DNA from: Egibacter rhizosphaerae
Lineage (GTDB): Bacteria > Actinomycetota > Nitriliruptoria > Euzebyales > Egibacteraceae
NCBI RefSeq assembly: GCF_004322855.1
Contig: NZ_CP036402.1
Span: forward strand, 2,418,001-2,482,000
DNA length: 64,000 nucleotides
Reading direction: 5' to 3'
Under the pieces are notes generated by a model, which had not been told where the DNA came from, did no database searches, and saw only the letters and a program-made list of their open reading frames with translations. This document shows, one piece after another, positions 15,690 to 24,783 of this stretch; position 1 is the stretch's first letter, and each line of letters starts with the position of its first letter. Position numbers and translations under genes: made by a program.

Positions 15690-18287
15690 TCAAACGAGGC
15701 CGGCGAGCTCGTCTCGTCCGCGGACACCGAGCTTGGCGTACACGCGGTGGAGGTGGTTGTCGACCGTGCGCACCGAGATCGTCAGGTGCTCGGCGATCTC
15801 GGGACTCGTGAGGTGCCGCACGGCGAGCCGTGCGATCTCGAGTTCCCGGTCGGTGAGCTCCGGCGGCGGTTCCTCGAGGACCAGCGTGAACACGTCGTCG
15901 CACGTGCGCGTGAGCTGGCGCATGCGCGCGGTGGCTCGGGCTGGCCCCTGCGACCCGGTGTGACGGTGCGATGCCGCTGCCTGGCCGGCCGCCTCGGCCG
16001 CGAGCAGGGACGATCCCGCCTCGTCGAACCGGTCGGCGACGGCCAGGAGCGCCTCGCCGTTCTCCTCCTCGAGCGCGGTCGCGTGCGCGGCGAGCGTGGC
16101 GACGTAGGGGGTGTCGATCCGCTCCACGGCGCGGCGCAGGGCGGCCCCGGCGGGGCCGGGAAGCCCCAGGCGGACGAGGTCGTGGTGCGACCACAGGGCC
16201 CACACGTGTTGCTGGTGCGCCTCGGCCCAGGCCGCGCCCTGCCGGGCGTGCTCGCCGGCGCTCTCGAGATCGCCCTCCGCGGCGGCGAGCCACGTGAGCC
16301 CTCGGTCGCGCCACGACATGAACCGGTGCTCGCCCGGCTCGTGAGCGTGGTCGAGCCGCCCGAGCGCTGCCCGGGCGTCGTCCACCGCGCCGAGTAGGGC
16401 CGCGGCCTGTGCCCGCAGGCCCAGACAAGCGGGCATGATGCCGAACCGGTCGTGCTGTTCGAGGGCGGGAGTGACCTCGGCGAGGCGGTGCGCGGCCTCG
16501 GCCACCCGGCCCCGCTCGACGAGCACCGCGGCCAGCCAGACCCCCCATCCGCCGATCAGGTCGACGGCGTCGGCGTCGATCGCTCGCTGGTAGCCGCCTC
16601 GGGCGATCCGCTCGGCCTCGTGCACACGTCCCAGGGTCCACAGCGCCCACATGCGGCTGATCCCGAGGAACGTCTCCGCCCAAGGGAGCTCCTCGCGAAG
16701 GCGGGGGACGAGCGCTTCGGACCGTTCGATGCTGCGCAGCGCCGCGCTCGGCTGGCCGAGCATGGCCTGTGACAGTGCGACGATCAGCCCCATCGACAGG
16801 CGAGCCCGGTCGCTGACGTCGTGTTGGAACAGCACCGGCTCCGCGATCCGCAGCACCGCGTCGAAGTCCCCTGCGAAGCTCACGAACATGGCTTCGGCGG
16901 ACGCGAGCTCGGCACGCAGGCGGGGATCGGTGCATGTCGCGCGCGCCTCGTCCAGCATCGCCAGCGCTGTGTCGAGGCGGTGCTCGCCGTAGAGGAGGTG
17001 CTCGGCCTTCGAGATCACCGCCGCGATCTGCTCGCGCTCGCCGGCCGCGTGCGCCGCGGCGATCGAGAACGCCCGTTCCGCGGCGTCGCGCCTGCCGGCC
17101 CCCGCCAGTGCCTCCCCGAGGGCGATGCGAGCGATCGCGCCGCCGGTGTCCAGGGCGCCCTCCGCGAGCCGCACTGCCTGCTCGGGTGCGCCGGCAAGGA
17201 GCGCGCCCCGGGAGGCCTCGACCAGGACCCCCGGCTCGACCACCCCACCTGCCTCGAGTCTCCACTCCCCGAGCCGCAGGCGATCCTCGCGTCGGCGCAT
17301 GCCCGTGAGCTCCAACCCAACGGCGAGTGCACCGCAGTGCTGCCTCCGGCGCGCGTGGGGCATGCCCGCCCGCAGGACCTCGCGGTGCAGCGGGTGCGCG
17401 GCGTGCGCGTTGCGTCGCCGGCCGTTCTCGCGTATACGCAGGAGGCCGCGCTCCTCCAGCTGCACCACGCGGGACGTGCCGACCAGGCGCTCGAGCAGCG
17501 CATGCTCGATCGGTTCACCAACGGCGATCAGCTCCAGGGCGCTCCGCTCGGCAGCGGGGAGGCGGTTGAGACGCTGCTCCACGAGCGCGGCGAGCCGCCC
17601 CGTGGACGCGAGTGAGCCGCGGTGTTGCCACACCCCGTCCCGGTGATACAGCAGGCCGCTGTCCAGGCCGCCTTCCACGGTCTCGCGCACCACGAGGGGG
17701 TTGCCGCGACTCAAACGCCATAGCTCGGCGGTGGTCGCCGAGGCCACCGGGCCGTCCAGCGCGGCGCTGATCAGGCGCTCGACCGCGCCTCGATCGAGGG
17801 GTTCCACGTCGAGTCGCTCGACACGGCCTGAGGTCCAGAGTTGCTCGACTTCCCGAGGCATGGGTGCGCCCGCGCGGACGGTCAGCACGAGGCCGATGCC
17901 GCGGACGTCGGCGAGCAGGTTCAGTACTGCCGTCGACGGGCCGTCGAGCAGGTGCGCGTCATCGACGACGAGAACGACGCGTCCTGCGTTCGCCCGGGCC
18001 TGCAGAACGCGCACCGCCTGCTGGGCGAGGGCCAGCTCGTCGTTCCCGGAGTCCAGGTCGAGAACGACCGCGAGCGCGCCCAGCGGGATGCTCGCGAGCG
18101 CCTCCGTGGCGGTCGCGTGGACCGTCGTGCCGGCGCGGTGGCGGGCGTGGTCGAGGCATGCCTGCGCAAGGCGCGTCTTGCCCACTCCAGCGGCGCCGCA
18201 GAGCAGGACCCCACGCTGTTCCCTCAGCGCCCCCAGGATCCGGTCGCGCTCGACCTCGCGACCGACGAGCGGCCACCGAACAGCCAT
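15690..18287 (-). CDS. LAL-type LuxR family regulator with AAA ATPase domain
   Basis: The 865-residue protein has an N-terminal ATPase domain with Walker A GAAGVGKT (residues 31-38) and Walker B VVLVVDDAH near 105, a long helical TPR-like middle, and a C-terminal LuxR HTH at about 805-862 (LTDRELEIARLAVRHLTSPEIAEHLTISVRTVDNHLHRVYAKLG). This is the MalT/LAL architecture, in which a ligand bound by the helical part drives ATP-dependent oligomerisation on DNA. The ATG at 18287 is preferred because WPLVGRE.ERD lies at the N-terminus of relatives; a start at 18359 is also possible. It is divergent from the SnoaL-like gene, a plausible target. Confidence 0.9.
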   Translation of the reverse strand: MAVRWPLVGREVERDRILGALREQRGVLLCGAAGVGKTRLAQACLDHARHRAGTTVHATATEALASIPLGALAVVLDLDSGNDELALAQQAVRVLQARANAGRVVLVVDDAHLLDGPSTAVLNLLADVRGIGLVLTVRAGAPMPREVEQLWTSGRVERLDVEPLDRGAVERLISAALDGPVASATTAELWRLSRGNPLVVRETVEGGLDSGLLYHRDGVWQHRGSLASTGRLAALVEQRLNRLPAAERSALELIAVGEPIEHALLERLVGTSRVVQLEERGLLRIRENGRRRNAHAAHPLHREVLRAGMPHARRRQHCGALAVGLELTGMRRREDRLRLGEWRLEAGGVVEPGVLVEASRGALLAGAPEQAVRLAEGALDTGGAIARIALGEALAGAGRRDAAERAFSIAAAHAAGEREQIAAVISKAEHLLYGEHRLDTALAMLDEARATCTDPRLRAELASAEAMFVSFAGDFDAVLRIAEPVLFQHDVSDRARLSMGLIVALSQAMLGQPSAALRSIERSEALVPRLREELPWAETFLGISRMWALWTLGRVHEAERIARGGYQRAIDADAVDLIGGWGVWLAAVLVERGRVAEAAHRLAEVTPALEQHDRFGIMPACLGLRAQAAALLGAVDDARAALGRLDHAHEPGEHRFMSWRDRGLTWLAAAEGDLESAGEHARQGAAWAEAHQQHVWALWSHHDLVRLGLPGPAGAALRRAVERIDTPYVATLAAHATALEEENGEALLAVADRFDEAGSSLLAAEAAGQAAASHRHTGSQGPARATARMRQLTRTCDDVFTLVLEEPPPELTDRELEIARLAVRHLTSPEIAEHLTISVRTVDNHLHRVYAKLGVRGRDELAGLV

Positions 18288-18470
18288 CCCGCCCCCGAAC
18301 GCCAGGTCCAGTGCTCTGAGTAGTGAACCACAACGCGGATTGAGTAGGTAGGCGCTCATGCGGCCCGTGCTGGCGTGAGTGAACGTGACGCACCGCGGGC
18401 GCGATCACACCTTGCGGCCTGCGGGATCGCACCACGACACGAGCCGGTATCGAGCGAGGAGGGGAAGGCT

Positions 18471-18911
18471 ATGACCGATGCGACCAAGGAGACGAGGTCG
18501 GTGGCCGAGCTGCACGCGAGGACCGCGGACGCGTTCAACCGTCGCGACTGGGGTGCCCTGCGAGCGATGGTCGCCGCGGATGCGACCTACACCGATCACG
18601 CCCAGGGGGTGACCGCCCACGGGCCCGACGAGGTCGTCGGCCTGCTGGCTACGTGGAGCGCGGCCTTCTCCGACGCCCGCATCGAGGACGCCACGTACCT
18701 CGAGGCGGGGGATGTGTCGGTGAGCCGCTTCGTCGGGCGCGGCGTCCAGGACGGGCCGCTGGGCCCGTTCCCGCCGTCGAACATCCACACCGAGACCGCG
18801 TTTTGTGAGGTGGTGCGCTTCGACGGCGGCGGGAAGACCGTCGCGGGCGACGTGTACTACGACCAACTCGGGCTGCTCACCCGCCTGGGGCACATCCCCG
18901 CCCCCGAGTAG
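18471..18911 (+). CDS. SnoaL-like (NTF2-fold) protein
   Basis: The 146-residue protein has the compact NTF2/SnoaL pattern: an amphipathic first helix with AFNRRDWGALRAMVAADATYTDHAQG, followed by a strand-rich half (FVGRGVQDGPLGPF, TAFCEVVRFDGGGKTVAGDVYYDQLG). Members include small polyketide cyclases, isomerases and ester-cyclase-like proteins, and catalytic residues cannot be assigned here. The ATG at 18471 has an unusually strong GAGGAGGGGAAGG site. Its divergent partner is the large LAL regulator. Confidence 0.85.
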   Translation: MTDATKETRSVAELHARTADAFNRRDWGALRAMVAADATYTDHAQGVTAHGPDEVVGLLATWSAAFSDARIEDATYLEAGDVSVSRFVGRGVQDGPLGPFPPSNIHTETAFCEVVRFDGGGKTVAGDVYYDQLGLLTRLGHIPAPE

Positions 18912-19147
18912 CCCGCACCGAGTGCCAGCCGCCTCACGGAGGCTGGGTGCGGTTGGGTGTGGACTGGACCGTGGGGGCGGGGGAGCGGTCGTGTCCACAC
19001 TGCGGGCGGTGGGGGACGGCGGCGGGCGCTCGCCCGGACAGCCGGTTCGCCCGAAACGTTCGGGGAGCGCCCGCCGCGCGTCCCACCGGCGACCGTCAAA
19101 ATCCGCGGTCGCCGGTGGTGGCGTCTCCGCCGCGCTGCCGCCGCGCC

Positions 19148-21232
19148 TCAGGGTGTCTGGGGCGGGCGACCTCCTCCGGGTGGCCTCACCCCACCTCCGC
19201 CCCCGGGACCACCGCCGCCGGGACGTTGGGCTTCGAGCGTGAACCGCACCCCCTCGGACCATCCGGATGTGCGCCCGGAGCGATTCCGGGCGCGTGCCCG
19301 AGCCTGGAAGACGCCCTCCAGCGGTGTGCGGTAGCCCGTCGAGGCGGTGGCCTTCGGACCGTCGAGCCAGTCGGTCTCCTCGGTGACGCCACCGGTGAAC
19401 GAGTCCTGGGCACGCACGACCTCGAACTGGAGCTTGAGATCCTGCCCGTTCGGGTCCTCCGCGGTCGCTGTGAGGCTCGCGCCCTGGCTGGTCCCGGGCG
19501 GTCCAATGGAGGACTGCGTCGCCTCGACGTCGGTCGGCGTGGTCGGTGGCTCCACCGAGTCGGGGTCGGGCACGAAGATGAACTCGACGGTGTGGCTCGG
19601 CAGCTCGTCCCACGGTGTGAAGGGGCACGCGGACGCGATGGAGACCTCCAGACGGTCGCCCGGATGCGCGGACAGCTCCAGCGTCGTCCAGGGGTTGGGT
19701 CGCCCGAGGGCCCCACGATGATCCCGGCGCGTCCTGAGCTCGCCGTTCCCGTCGAGCTCGGCGGAGACCTCCCACGGCTCGGGTAGCGTCGCGGCGATCA
19801 GCGAGAGCCGCACCTCGCTCGGGCCGCCGGCGGGCACGACGATGTCCTCCCCGGCCTCCGAGGCCTCGTCGGCATCGAGGTGGGCGTGCCCGGACTCGCC
19901 GGAGTCCCGCTCGACGGCGAACAGCAGCTGGCCTTGGGGCAGCGCGTCGCGGATGCCGTTCGTGAGCGCCTCGCGGCAGACCGCGCAGAACGGTGCGGTG
20001 ACCGGCGAGCTCTCCATCACGCAGTCCTCGGCCGGCCGCCAGACGCCCTCGCCGAAGTAGCCGCCCCCCTCGAACCCCTCGATCGGGCGCGTGTCCCACT
20101 CCGGCAGCTTCCCGGAGGCGCCCTGCCAGCGCTCCCACTTGTCGAGGTCCGAGTCGCTCGTGAGGTTGGGCACGGCGCGGGGCTGTCCCTGGTACTCGAC
20201 GTCCCCGCGGCCCGACTCGACGTACTCGTCGCCGAGGCGGCCGAGCGGCGTGTGCCCGAGCTCGTGGAGGAACACGTCGGCGTAGTCCGCGCGGACCGGC
20301 TGGAGGATCAGGTTGCCGAGCGCCATCGCGCGGGGCGGCCCGTTCGGGAAGTGGTCCGCGTCGGCGTTGGCGACGAACGTGAGGATCGTCGGGCCCGGCC
20401 ACGCCTGCTCGGCGACTCGCCCGATCGCGGCGAGACGTGCGAGGTTCGCCAGCGCCACGCGCTCGGACCCTCCCCGCGTGTAGCTGCCGACGACGTGGTC
20501 GCCGTCGGGGGTCTGCTCTGGCTTGATGGTCCAGAAGTGCAGCGCGGTCTTGAAGCTGTGGAACGGCTCGTTCGCGTGGTCGTCGGCCGCCGCGAGGAGG
20601 CGGTCGCGGCATTGCTCCACCAGCTCGTCGAACTGCTCGAGGTCGTCGGAGGAGAAGCCGTCGGGCACGAACACGAGGTTGATGCCGTCCTCGAGCAGCT
20701 CTCGGTCGGGGAAGACGAGCTCGGCCTCGGGGATGTCGGGCACCGCGTCGCGGTCGTAGCGGGCGCTCGAGAAGAAGACCAACTCGTCACGGAGATCGCC
20801 TTCCTCGAACCCCTCCCGGACCTCGTCCATCCAGTTCAGGAGCGCATCCCAGAAGCTTCCGCGACGGTTGGTGTCCACGTTCATGTCGACGTCGAGCTTG
20901 GGCTCGGCGTCGGGTGAGATCGCCAGCTCGAGGCCGAGCTCGACCGTGATGCGCGGCCGTGGCCGCAGGTACGCGATGCGTGTCTCCAGCGTGTTCACAC
21001 CGCTGTCCGGAATGTGGAGCTTGACCCCGGCGCTCCCGTCGGGCCTGAAGGCGGGCGGCGCCGACAGGTCGAGCCGTGTCCGCGACCGCGACAGCCGGAA
21101 CGGTCCCGGGAGTTCGTCCGAGGAGTCGGCGACGGCCTCGTGTGTCACGTCCGCGCCGATCACATCGGTTGCGAGGGGCCAAAGGTCTTTGACGAAGCGG
21201 TCGAGATACTTGACGTCGTCTGCTCGGGTCAC
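19148..21232 (-). CDS. M64-family zinc metallopeptidase
   Basis: The 694-residue protein carries the motif FLHELGHTPLGRLGDEY with zinc ligands His323 and His327, catalytic Glu324 and a downstream acidic ligand in GDEY, as in IgA-peptidase M64. Upstream, LLEDGINLVFVPDGFSSDDLEQF and FHSFKTALHFW are also typical of M64. A fibronectin-like or beta-sandwich part follows (VEPPTTPTDVEATQS, LKLQFEVVRAQ), then a glycine/proline-rich tail. The GTG at 21232 is chosen for its GGGGGAGGA site. No signal peptide is visible with this or any longer start, which is odd for a family usually secreted. Four cysteines cluster near AEDCVMES and FCAVCREAL. Confidence 0.88.
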   Translation of the reverse strand: MTRADDVKYLDRFVKDLWPLATDVIGADVTHEAVADSSDELPGPFRLSRSRTRLDLSAPPAFRPDGSAGVKLHIPDSGVNTLETRIAYLRPRPRITVELGLELAISPDAEPKLDVDMNVDTNRRGSFWDALLNWMDEVREGFEEGDLRDELVFFSSARYDRDAVPDIPEAELVFPDRELLEDGINLVFVPDGFSSDDLEQFDELVEQCRDRLLAAADDHANEPFHSFKTALHFWTIKPEQTPDGDHVVGSYTRGGSERVALANLARLAAIGRVAEQAWPGPTILTFVANADADHFPNGPPRAMALGNLILQPVRADYADVFLHELGHTPLGRLGDEYVESGRGDVEYQGQPRAVPNLTSDSDLDKWERWQGASGKLPEWDTRPIEGFEGGGYFGEGVWRPAEDCVMESSPVTAPFCAVCREALTNGIRDALPQGQLLFAVERDSGESGHAHLDADEASEAGEDIVVPAGGPSEVRLSLIAATLPEPWEVSAELDGNGELRTRRDHRGALGRPNPWTTLELSAHPGDRLEVSIASACPFTPWDELPSHTVEFIFVPDPDSVEPPTTPTDVEATQSSIGPPGTSQGASLTATAEDPNGQDLKLQFEVVRAQDSFTGGVTEETDWLDGPKATASTGYRTPLEGVFQARARARNRSGRTSGWSEGVRFTLEAQRPGGGGPGGGGGVRPPGGGRPPQTP

Positions 21233-21480
21233 GATGTCCTCCCCCTGATCGCCTGGCGGCCCCTTCAGACCGCCCCGTGGCCGTGCGGTCCCTCGTCCGA
21301 TGCCGCGGGCTGCTCGCCTCGTCGCCCTCGACATCGCGAACGGGATCCAACGTGGAGGGCATCGACGACGGCCGTTTGATTGCGTCCGGCGCAGGTTCGT
21401 CCGCGGTCCGCACGCCGGTGATGTCGTCAGTTGTCGGGATCCCCACGCCGTCGCGGGGAGCGCGCGGTTAGGTTGGCCGC

Positions 21481-22029
21481 ATGATGAACACGGATGGTGA
21501 GGACTACCAGCGCCGGATCGCTGAGCGACTGGCCGACGAGGAGGACCCGCACGGGGAGGTGCGGTTCGTCGAGCGCTACGCGCCCGGTACGGTGCTCGAC
21601 GCCGGCTGCGGCACCGGACGAGTGGCCATCGAGCTGGCCCGGCGCGGCTACCAGGTGGTGGGCGCCGACGTGAGCGAGTCCATGCTGTCCACCGCGCGAC
21701 GCCTCGAGCCCGCGATCGAATGGGTGTGCGCCGACCTCTCCGACCTCGATCTCGCGCGCCGGTCCGACGTCGTCGTGATGGCCGGGAACGTCCCGCTGTT
21801 CACCGCGCCGGGCACGACGGCCGGGGTCGTGGCCGGTTGCGCCCGGCACCTCACGTCTGGCGGGTGGCTCATCACCGGCTTCCAGCTCGACAAAAGCTAC
21901 GACCTCGCCACCTACGACGCCGAGGCCTCGGCAGCAGGGCTCTCGCTGGTCGAGCGGTATGCCACCTGGGACCTCGACCCCTTCGAGGCTTCGAGCGAGT
22001 ACGCCGTCTCGGTGCACCGCGCCGCGTGA
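21481..22029 (+). CDS. Class I SAM-dependent methyltransferase
   Basis: The 182-residue protein is a minimal Rossmann methyltransferase: APGTVLDAGCGTGRVAIELARRGYQVVGADVS (motif I to strand 2), WVCADLSDLDLARRSDVVVMAGNV and HLTSGGWLITGFQL. The substrate is unknown. The tandem ATG codons at 21481/21484 are both possible starts; upstream GGTTAGGTT gives only weak guidance. It converges with the GNAT gene, separated by 59 bp. Confidence 0.85.
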   Translation: MMNTDGEDYQRRIAERLADEEDPHGEVRFVERYAPGTVLDAGCGTGRVAIELARRGYQVVGADVSESMLSTARRLEPAIEWVCADLSDLDLARRSDVVVMAGNVPLFTAPGTTAGVVAGCARHLTSGGWLITGFQLDKSYDLATYDAEASAAGLSLVERYATWDLDPFEASSEYAVSVHRAA

Positions 22030-22088
22030 ACGGTTGAGGGTTCGCGACAGCGGCCCGGTGTGTCGGTGGGCAGCGAGGGCGATCGTCC

Positions 22089-22703
22089 CTAGCCAGGCCG
22101 CCCCGGTTCACGCCACATCAACCACAGCGTCGGGCCGCCATCGGGCAGAGTGACCTCGCGCATCGTGTCGAAGCCGTGCCGCTCGTACAGGCGTCGGTTG
22201 TGCACCGTCGAGGCCTCGAGATAGGCGGGCGTGCCGCTCGCATCGCAGCGCGCGAGCACCGGCGCCAGCAGTTGGCTGCCCAAGCCGCGTCCCTGGTGGT
22301 TGGGCTCGACCCCGATGAGCTGCAGGTACACCCACGGCTGGGCGGGGTGGTGCTCGGCGAACACCTCTCCGACCGTGAGGAAGCGCTGGGTCTCGGCCTC
22401 GTCCAGGAGCGCGGCCATGCGCTGGCCGAAGGCCTCCCCGGCTGCGCCGTCGAAGGGGTCGACGTGTGCCGGCGCCCAGATCGCCGCGCCCGTCCCGCCT
22501 TCGGTGAGGTAGATCTCCTCGTGTGGCAGGTAGAGCTTGGCGAAGGCGGTGAACACCGTCGGCAAGCGCGCACGCCGCCGGTCCGGATCGGGGATGCTCC
22601 AGGTGAACACGGGATCGTCCTGGAAGGACCGGGCGAGCACGCCGGCCACCATGGGGACGTCGGCCGTCGTGGCGTGGGGCACGGGGACGGTCGCTTCCGA
22701 CAT
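22089..22703 (-). CDS. GNAT-family N-acetyltransferase
   Basis: The 204-residue protein shows the GNAT acetyl-CoA-binding motif in WVYLQLIGVEPNHQGRGLGSQLLAPVLARCD (Q-G-R-G-L-G-S), followed by YLEASTVHNRRLYERHGFDTMRE. The acceptor substrate is unknown. The ATG at 22703 has a strong AGGAGGAG site, and the 41 residues of the longer open frame are disregarded. An inverted repeat TGCACG-AC-CGTGCA at 22793-22806 lies 90 bp upstream. Confidence 0.9.
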   Translation of the reverse strand: MSEATVPVPHATTADVPMVAGVLARSFQDDPVFTWSIPDPDRRRARLPTVFTAFAKLYLPHEEIYLTEGGTGAAIWAPAHVDPFDGAAGEAFGQRMAALLDEAETQRFLTVGEVFAEHHPAQPWVYLQLIGVEPNHQGRGLGSQLLAPVLARCDASGTPAYLEASTVHNRRLYERHGFDTMREVTLPDGGPTLWLMWREPGRPG

Positions 22704-22792
22704 GCTCTCCTCCTGGATCGGTCGCACGTCGGGGACGAGGTTCCCTCGTGCCGTGCGGAACGGATAGACAGTACGGACGTGCGATCTAAGTG

Positions 22793-22806
22793 TGCACGAC
22801 CGTGCA
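22793..22806. promoter_or_regulatory. Palindrome TGCACG-AC-CGTGCA upstream of the GNAT gene
   Basis: A 14-bp dyad with 6-bp perfect arms lies 90 bp before the GNAT start, in the only lower-GC stretch between that gene and the small membrane gene at 22956-23183. It could be an operator, and no cognate regulator is apparent. Confidence 0.35.
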
Positions 22807-22955
22807 ATCTCGTCAAGGGATGGCACGAGCGAATACTGGGTGGTGTCCGAGAGCCCGCACTCGGCCGGCTGCGCGAGCGCGTGCGGGACGAGGCGTGCTC
22901 GAGTGGGCCTCGCCGCCTTCCGATCACGCGTCCGTGGCGGCGGTCGGGCGGCGCG

Positions 22956-23183
22956 CTACGCCTTGTCCTTCCGCTCCCGGTGCGGCCACGCGGAGTCGAT
23001 GATGTCGACGGCCGTCTTCTCGATCTCGTCCGGATGCGCTGGGCTGGCAAGGAGCCCGCGGATGCGTTCGGCACGCTCGTCCGGCGCGACCAGCCGGGCT
23101 TCGTAGCGAGCGACCAGCAGCACGAGGGCCATCATCCCCAGCGGGGTCGCGAAGGCGGCCAACAGGCTCATCCAAGCACTCAC
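22956..23183 (-). CDS. Small single-pass membrane protein
   Basis: The 75-residue product has one membrane helix (residues 5-24: MSLLAAFATPLGMMALVLLV) followed by a charged cytoplasmic tail (PDERAERIRGLLASPAHPDEIEKTAVDIIDSAWPHRERKDKA). I do not recognise it. It starts at GTG 23183 or at the in-frame ATG 23171. Its real-gene status rests on the coherent helix-plus-amphipathic layout and codon usage. Confidence 0.5.
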   Translation of the reverse strand: MSAWMSLLAAFATPLGMMALVLLVARYEARLVAPDERAERIRGLLASPAHPDEIEKTAVDIIDSAWPHRERKDKA

Positions 23184-23362
23184 GGTTCACTCGACTTTCT
23201 CGGCTACCAGCCCCGACGCTTCGACGGGGCGCAATTGCGCGACGTTGGTCCGGTCGGCACTCCAGTGGATGGCCCACAGGCCACCCCGCTGGTCCGCCGT
23301 CCGATCACTGCCCGAGGCTTTCCGCCGCGAGGCCGGTCAACACGCTCCCGCGCCGAGGCTGC

Positions 23363-23866
23363 TCACCGGATGACGGCGGTTCCCGCGAACTCGTCGTGTT
23401 TGCCGCGGTGGGTGTCGCTCGTGGCGATGGTGACGGCGATGATGATCACGGCGACCAGCTGGACGAGCCCACCCACCAGCGGGACGAGGCCGAAGAGGAG
23501 CCACACGTTGCGGATCGTCGCCGCCGTCACGCTCGGGTGACCTCCGTCCGGCCCCACCACGTGTAGCCCCAGGAGCCGCTTGCCGAGCGTCGTGCCCAGC
23601 TGCGCTTCGGTCGCCACGTAGTAGGCGAGCCAGATCCCCGAGGTGACCGCGGCGGTGGTCCACGCGTCGAGACCGCCGAGCCCCATGGTGGGCGGGGGGA
23701 GGCCGAGCACCGGCGCGAGGATGCTGATGGCCACCCCCACGAGGATGCCGTCCAGCAGGCGGGCGAGGAATCGCCGCCCCAATCCGGCGCCAGCAACGGG
23801 CATGCCTCCCGAGCCACCCTCGCCGGGCGGGGGGCCACCCTCGGGTGGCGTGGGTTCCTGGGCCAT
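23363..23866 (-). CDS. RDD family membrane protein
   Basis: The 167-residue protein has a proline/glycine-rich cytoplasmic N-tail (residues 1-28), then the RDD signature GLGRRFLARLLDGILVGVAIS, a second helix pair ending in GTTLGKRLLGLHVVGPDGGHPS, and a last helix LFGLVPLVGGLVQLVAVIIIAV. The arginine and two aspartate positions of RDD proteins read R-L-L-D here. The function of the family is poorly known. The ATG at 23866 follows GAGGAGGAGG by seven bases. It lies between two small unknown membrane genes on the same strand. Confidence 0.88.
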   Translation of the reverse strand: MAQEPTPPEGGPPPGEGGSGGMPVAGAGLGRRFLARLLDGILVGVAISILAPVLGLPPPTMGLGGLDAWTTAAVTSGIWLAYYVATEAQLGTTLGKRLLGLHVVGPDGGHPSVTAATIRNVWLLFGLVPLVGGLVQLVAVIIIAVTIATSDTHRGKHDEFAGTAVIR

Positions 23867-23913
23867 ACGGGGCCTCCTCCTCGATCGCGCTCGGTCGGCA
23901 GGTCCCGATGCCG

Positions 23914-24099
23914 TCAGAGAAGGCCGCTGAGGAGCGCAGCGACACCCAGCACGGCGAAGACCACGGCCCACAGCCGGCGGGCCCGCGGGGACCAGCGCGA
24001 GAGGGACGTCGAGCGCTCCCGCTGCTGCTTCTGGAACAGCTTCGCGTCCTTCTCGGTTCGGGTCGCCACGCTGCGCCCGCTACCTCCGAGACCTGCCAT
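23914..24099 (-). CDS. Small tail-anchored membrane protein
   Basis: The 61-residue product has a basic, glutamine-rich cytoplasmic part (RTEKDAKLFQKQQRERSTSLSRWSPRARR) and a C-terminal helix LWAVVFAVLGVAALLSGLL. A GGGGTGG site precedes the ATG. I do not recognise it. It lies 47 bp upstream of the RDD gene and could share its transcript. Confidence 0.55.
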   Translation of the reverse strand: MAGLGGSGRSVATRTEKDAKLFQKQQRERSTSLSRWSPRARRLWAVVFAVLGVAALLSGLL

Positions 24100-24231
24100 C
24101 AGCCACCCCAGACCGTTGGTGACGCCGACTCACGCTAACGCTTCCCTTCCGCGAGAACATCAAGGCGGTCCCTCAGCGGGGTCATGGCCTCTCGTGCGGT
24201 GGGTGCGCGGCAACCCGCAGCGGGGCTCGCC

Positions 24232-24783
24232 TCAGGATCGGCCCCCCGGGCGACCGGACCGCACCACGGCTGCGGCGGTGGCCACGGTCGGGAATCGCAA
24301 GGTGCTGGCCATGAGCGTCGCGAGCAGGGCGGTGCCCAGCAGCGCGGGCACGACCGGTGTCCAGAACGCCAGCAGCATGACCAGGATCCCGGCGGCGGGC
24401 GTCGGGAGCCCGACGAAGTGGTCTCGCCGCTGCAGCAGTGCGAAGCGGGCGAGTCGCCACGCTCCTGCCAGCAGGAACAGGCCGGCGATGATCGACCCGG
24501 CGGAGGCGGTCAGTGGCTCCGCGACCTGGTACAGCGCGAAGGCCGGGACGACGCAGAAGCACAGCAGATCCGACAGCGAGTCCAGTTGCGCCCCGAACGT
24601 GAGATCGCCGCCGCGGCGCCTGGCCAGCCAACCATCGACGCCGTCGAGTGCGGCCGCGACGACTACGAGGATGGTGGCCGCCAGGGGCCGTGCCGGGACC
24701 AGGAGCAGCGCGGCGAAACCGGCGGACAGGCTCACGCTGGTGATCAGGTTCGGGAAGTTGAGGTGCTCGCGCATGGCGCTCAC
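24232..24783 (-). CDS. pssA: CDP-diacylglycerol-serine O-phosphatidyltransferase
   Basis: The 183-residue integral membrane enzyme carries the CDP-alcohol phosphotransferase motif DG-x2-DG-x2-AR-x8-G-x3-D-x3-D, read as ALDGVDGWLARRRGGDLTFG followed by AQLDSLSD. About five helices surround it. In this operon it would condense CDP-diacylglycerol with serine to give phosphatidylserine. Its start codon overlaps the psd stop by four bases (ATGA), so translation is coupled. A phosphatidylglycerophosphate-synthase-like role is less likely given the psd neighbour. Confidence 0.88.
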   Translation of the reverse strand: MSAMREHLNFPNLITSVSLSAGFAALLLVPARPLAATILVVVAAALDGVDGWLARRRGGDLTFGAQLDSLSDLLCFCVVPAFALYQVAEPLTASAGSIIAGLFLLAGAWRLARFALLQRRDHFVGLPTPAAGILVMLLAFWTPVVPALLGTALLATLMASTLRFPTVATAAAVVRSGRPGGRS

